Positions 36,991-37,130 of a stretch of DNA of 37,130 nt are shown one piece after another (within the stretch, counting starts at the first letter, position 1; each line of letters begins with the position of its first letter). Under the pieces are notes generated by a model, which saw only the letters and a list, made by a program, of their open reading frames with translations, had not been told where the DNA came from and did no database searches. The position numbers and the translations under genes were made by a program. Source of the stretch: Candidatus Avelusimicrobium caledoniensis (GTDB lineage: Bacteria > Elusimicrobiota > Elusimicrobia > Elusimicrobiales > Elusimicrobiaceae); contig ONAM01000009.1 in the NCBI GenBank assembly GCA_900315795.1, positions 1 through 37,130 on the forward strand, given 5' to 3'.

Positions 36991-37130
36991 GAGCGTTTAT
37001 GGCCGTTATCTTAAGTGCCTGCTTGATGTTGAGCAGTGTTACGCCTTCGTTAGCGGGAGGGATCCCGGTAAGAGGCGTAACCCGCATTGTTCGTATCAAA
37101 CCGGTAGAATTACGCCCTAACTCTTATAAA
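36987..37130 (+). CDS. Secreted protein, 3' end outside window
   Basis: The first 48 codons of a gene cut by the window edge. AAGGAG (36976-36981) lies 5 nt before the ATG. The product starts MRAFMAVILSACLMLSSVTPSLA-GG, a clear signal peptide with likely cleavage after SLA around residue 23. It continues GGIPVRGVTRIVRIKPVELRPNSYK. Nothing in the visible part identifies a family. It is placed behind an intrinsic terminator with an alternative fold, so it may be controlled by attenuation. Confidence 0.7.
   Translation, partial: MRAFMAVILSACLMLSSVTPSLAGGIPVRGVTRIVRIKPVELRPNSYK

Overview
The window looks like the replication-origin region of an anaerobic, Gram-negative bacterium, most probably a gut-type member of Elusimicrobiota. 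The evidence is outer-membrane beta-barrel proteins ending in Phe, LPS inner-core genes (kdsC-like, hldD), lipoproteins, a superoxide-reductase/flavodiiron oxygen-defence operon instead of catalase or SOD, and four scattered pilin-like genes with a near-identical [21 protein letters not shown]-terminus. The phylum call is inference from protein character; no 16S gene is present.

Layout. 1-200: hairpin-rich spacer ending in a bidirectional terminator. 201-4327 (minus): outer-membrane protein, TPR protein, serS, small membrane protein and CsgG-like lipoprotein. 4380-6323 (plus): KdsC-type phosphatase, beta-barrel protein and MgtC-family membrane protein. 6324-6614: a spacer with many potential RNA helices, one of which pairs with the Shine-Dalgarno sequence of pilin A (6615-7184). 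7266-11175 (minus): parB, parA, lepB and a glycosyltransferase, with four parS-like palindromes. 11320-13615 (minus): rubredoxin, flavin reductase, flavodiiron protein and desulfoferrodoxin. 13616-13924: AT-rich spacer where gene orientation flips. 13925-21971 (plus): dnaA, a DnaA-box cluster (probable oriC), dnaN, a DUF721/DciA-like gene, gyrB and gyrA, without recF. 21971-25071: two related hairpin-rich repeat elements flanking pilin B (minus) and a GH13 enzyme. 25135-32661 (plus): complete F-type ATP synthase operon with hldD between atpA and atpG. 32707-37130: pilins C and D (minus), a GIN/DUF2807 secreted protein, a 57-residue lipoprotein, infC-rpmI-rplT, and the truncated start of a secreted protein behind a possible attenuator.

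The genes are mainly core machinery: initiation (DnaA, DnaN, DciA-like), supercoiling (GyrAB), segregation (ParAB-parS), energy (ATP synthase), translation (SerRS, IF3, L35, L20), envelope (LepB, KdsC, HldD, porins) and oxygen defence. The less ordinary content is regulatory or repetitive: (i) TATAAT placed exactly 6 nt before ATG at several genes, predicting leaderless mRNAs; (ii) a consensus promoter with an 11-bp A tract in its spacer shared by three pilin genes, one of which has a 139-bp inverted-repeat element inserted between promoter and RBS; (iii) two dispersed elements with compensatory stem changes; (iv) a structured leader with a sequestered RBS before pilin A; (v) a parS site next to the -10 of the glycosyltransferase promoter.
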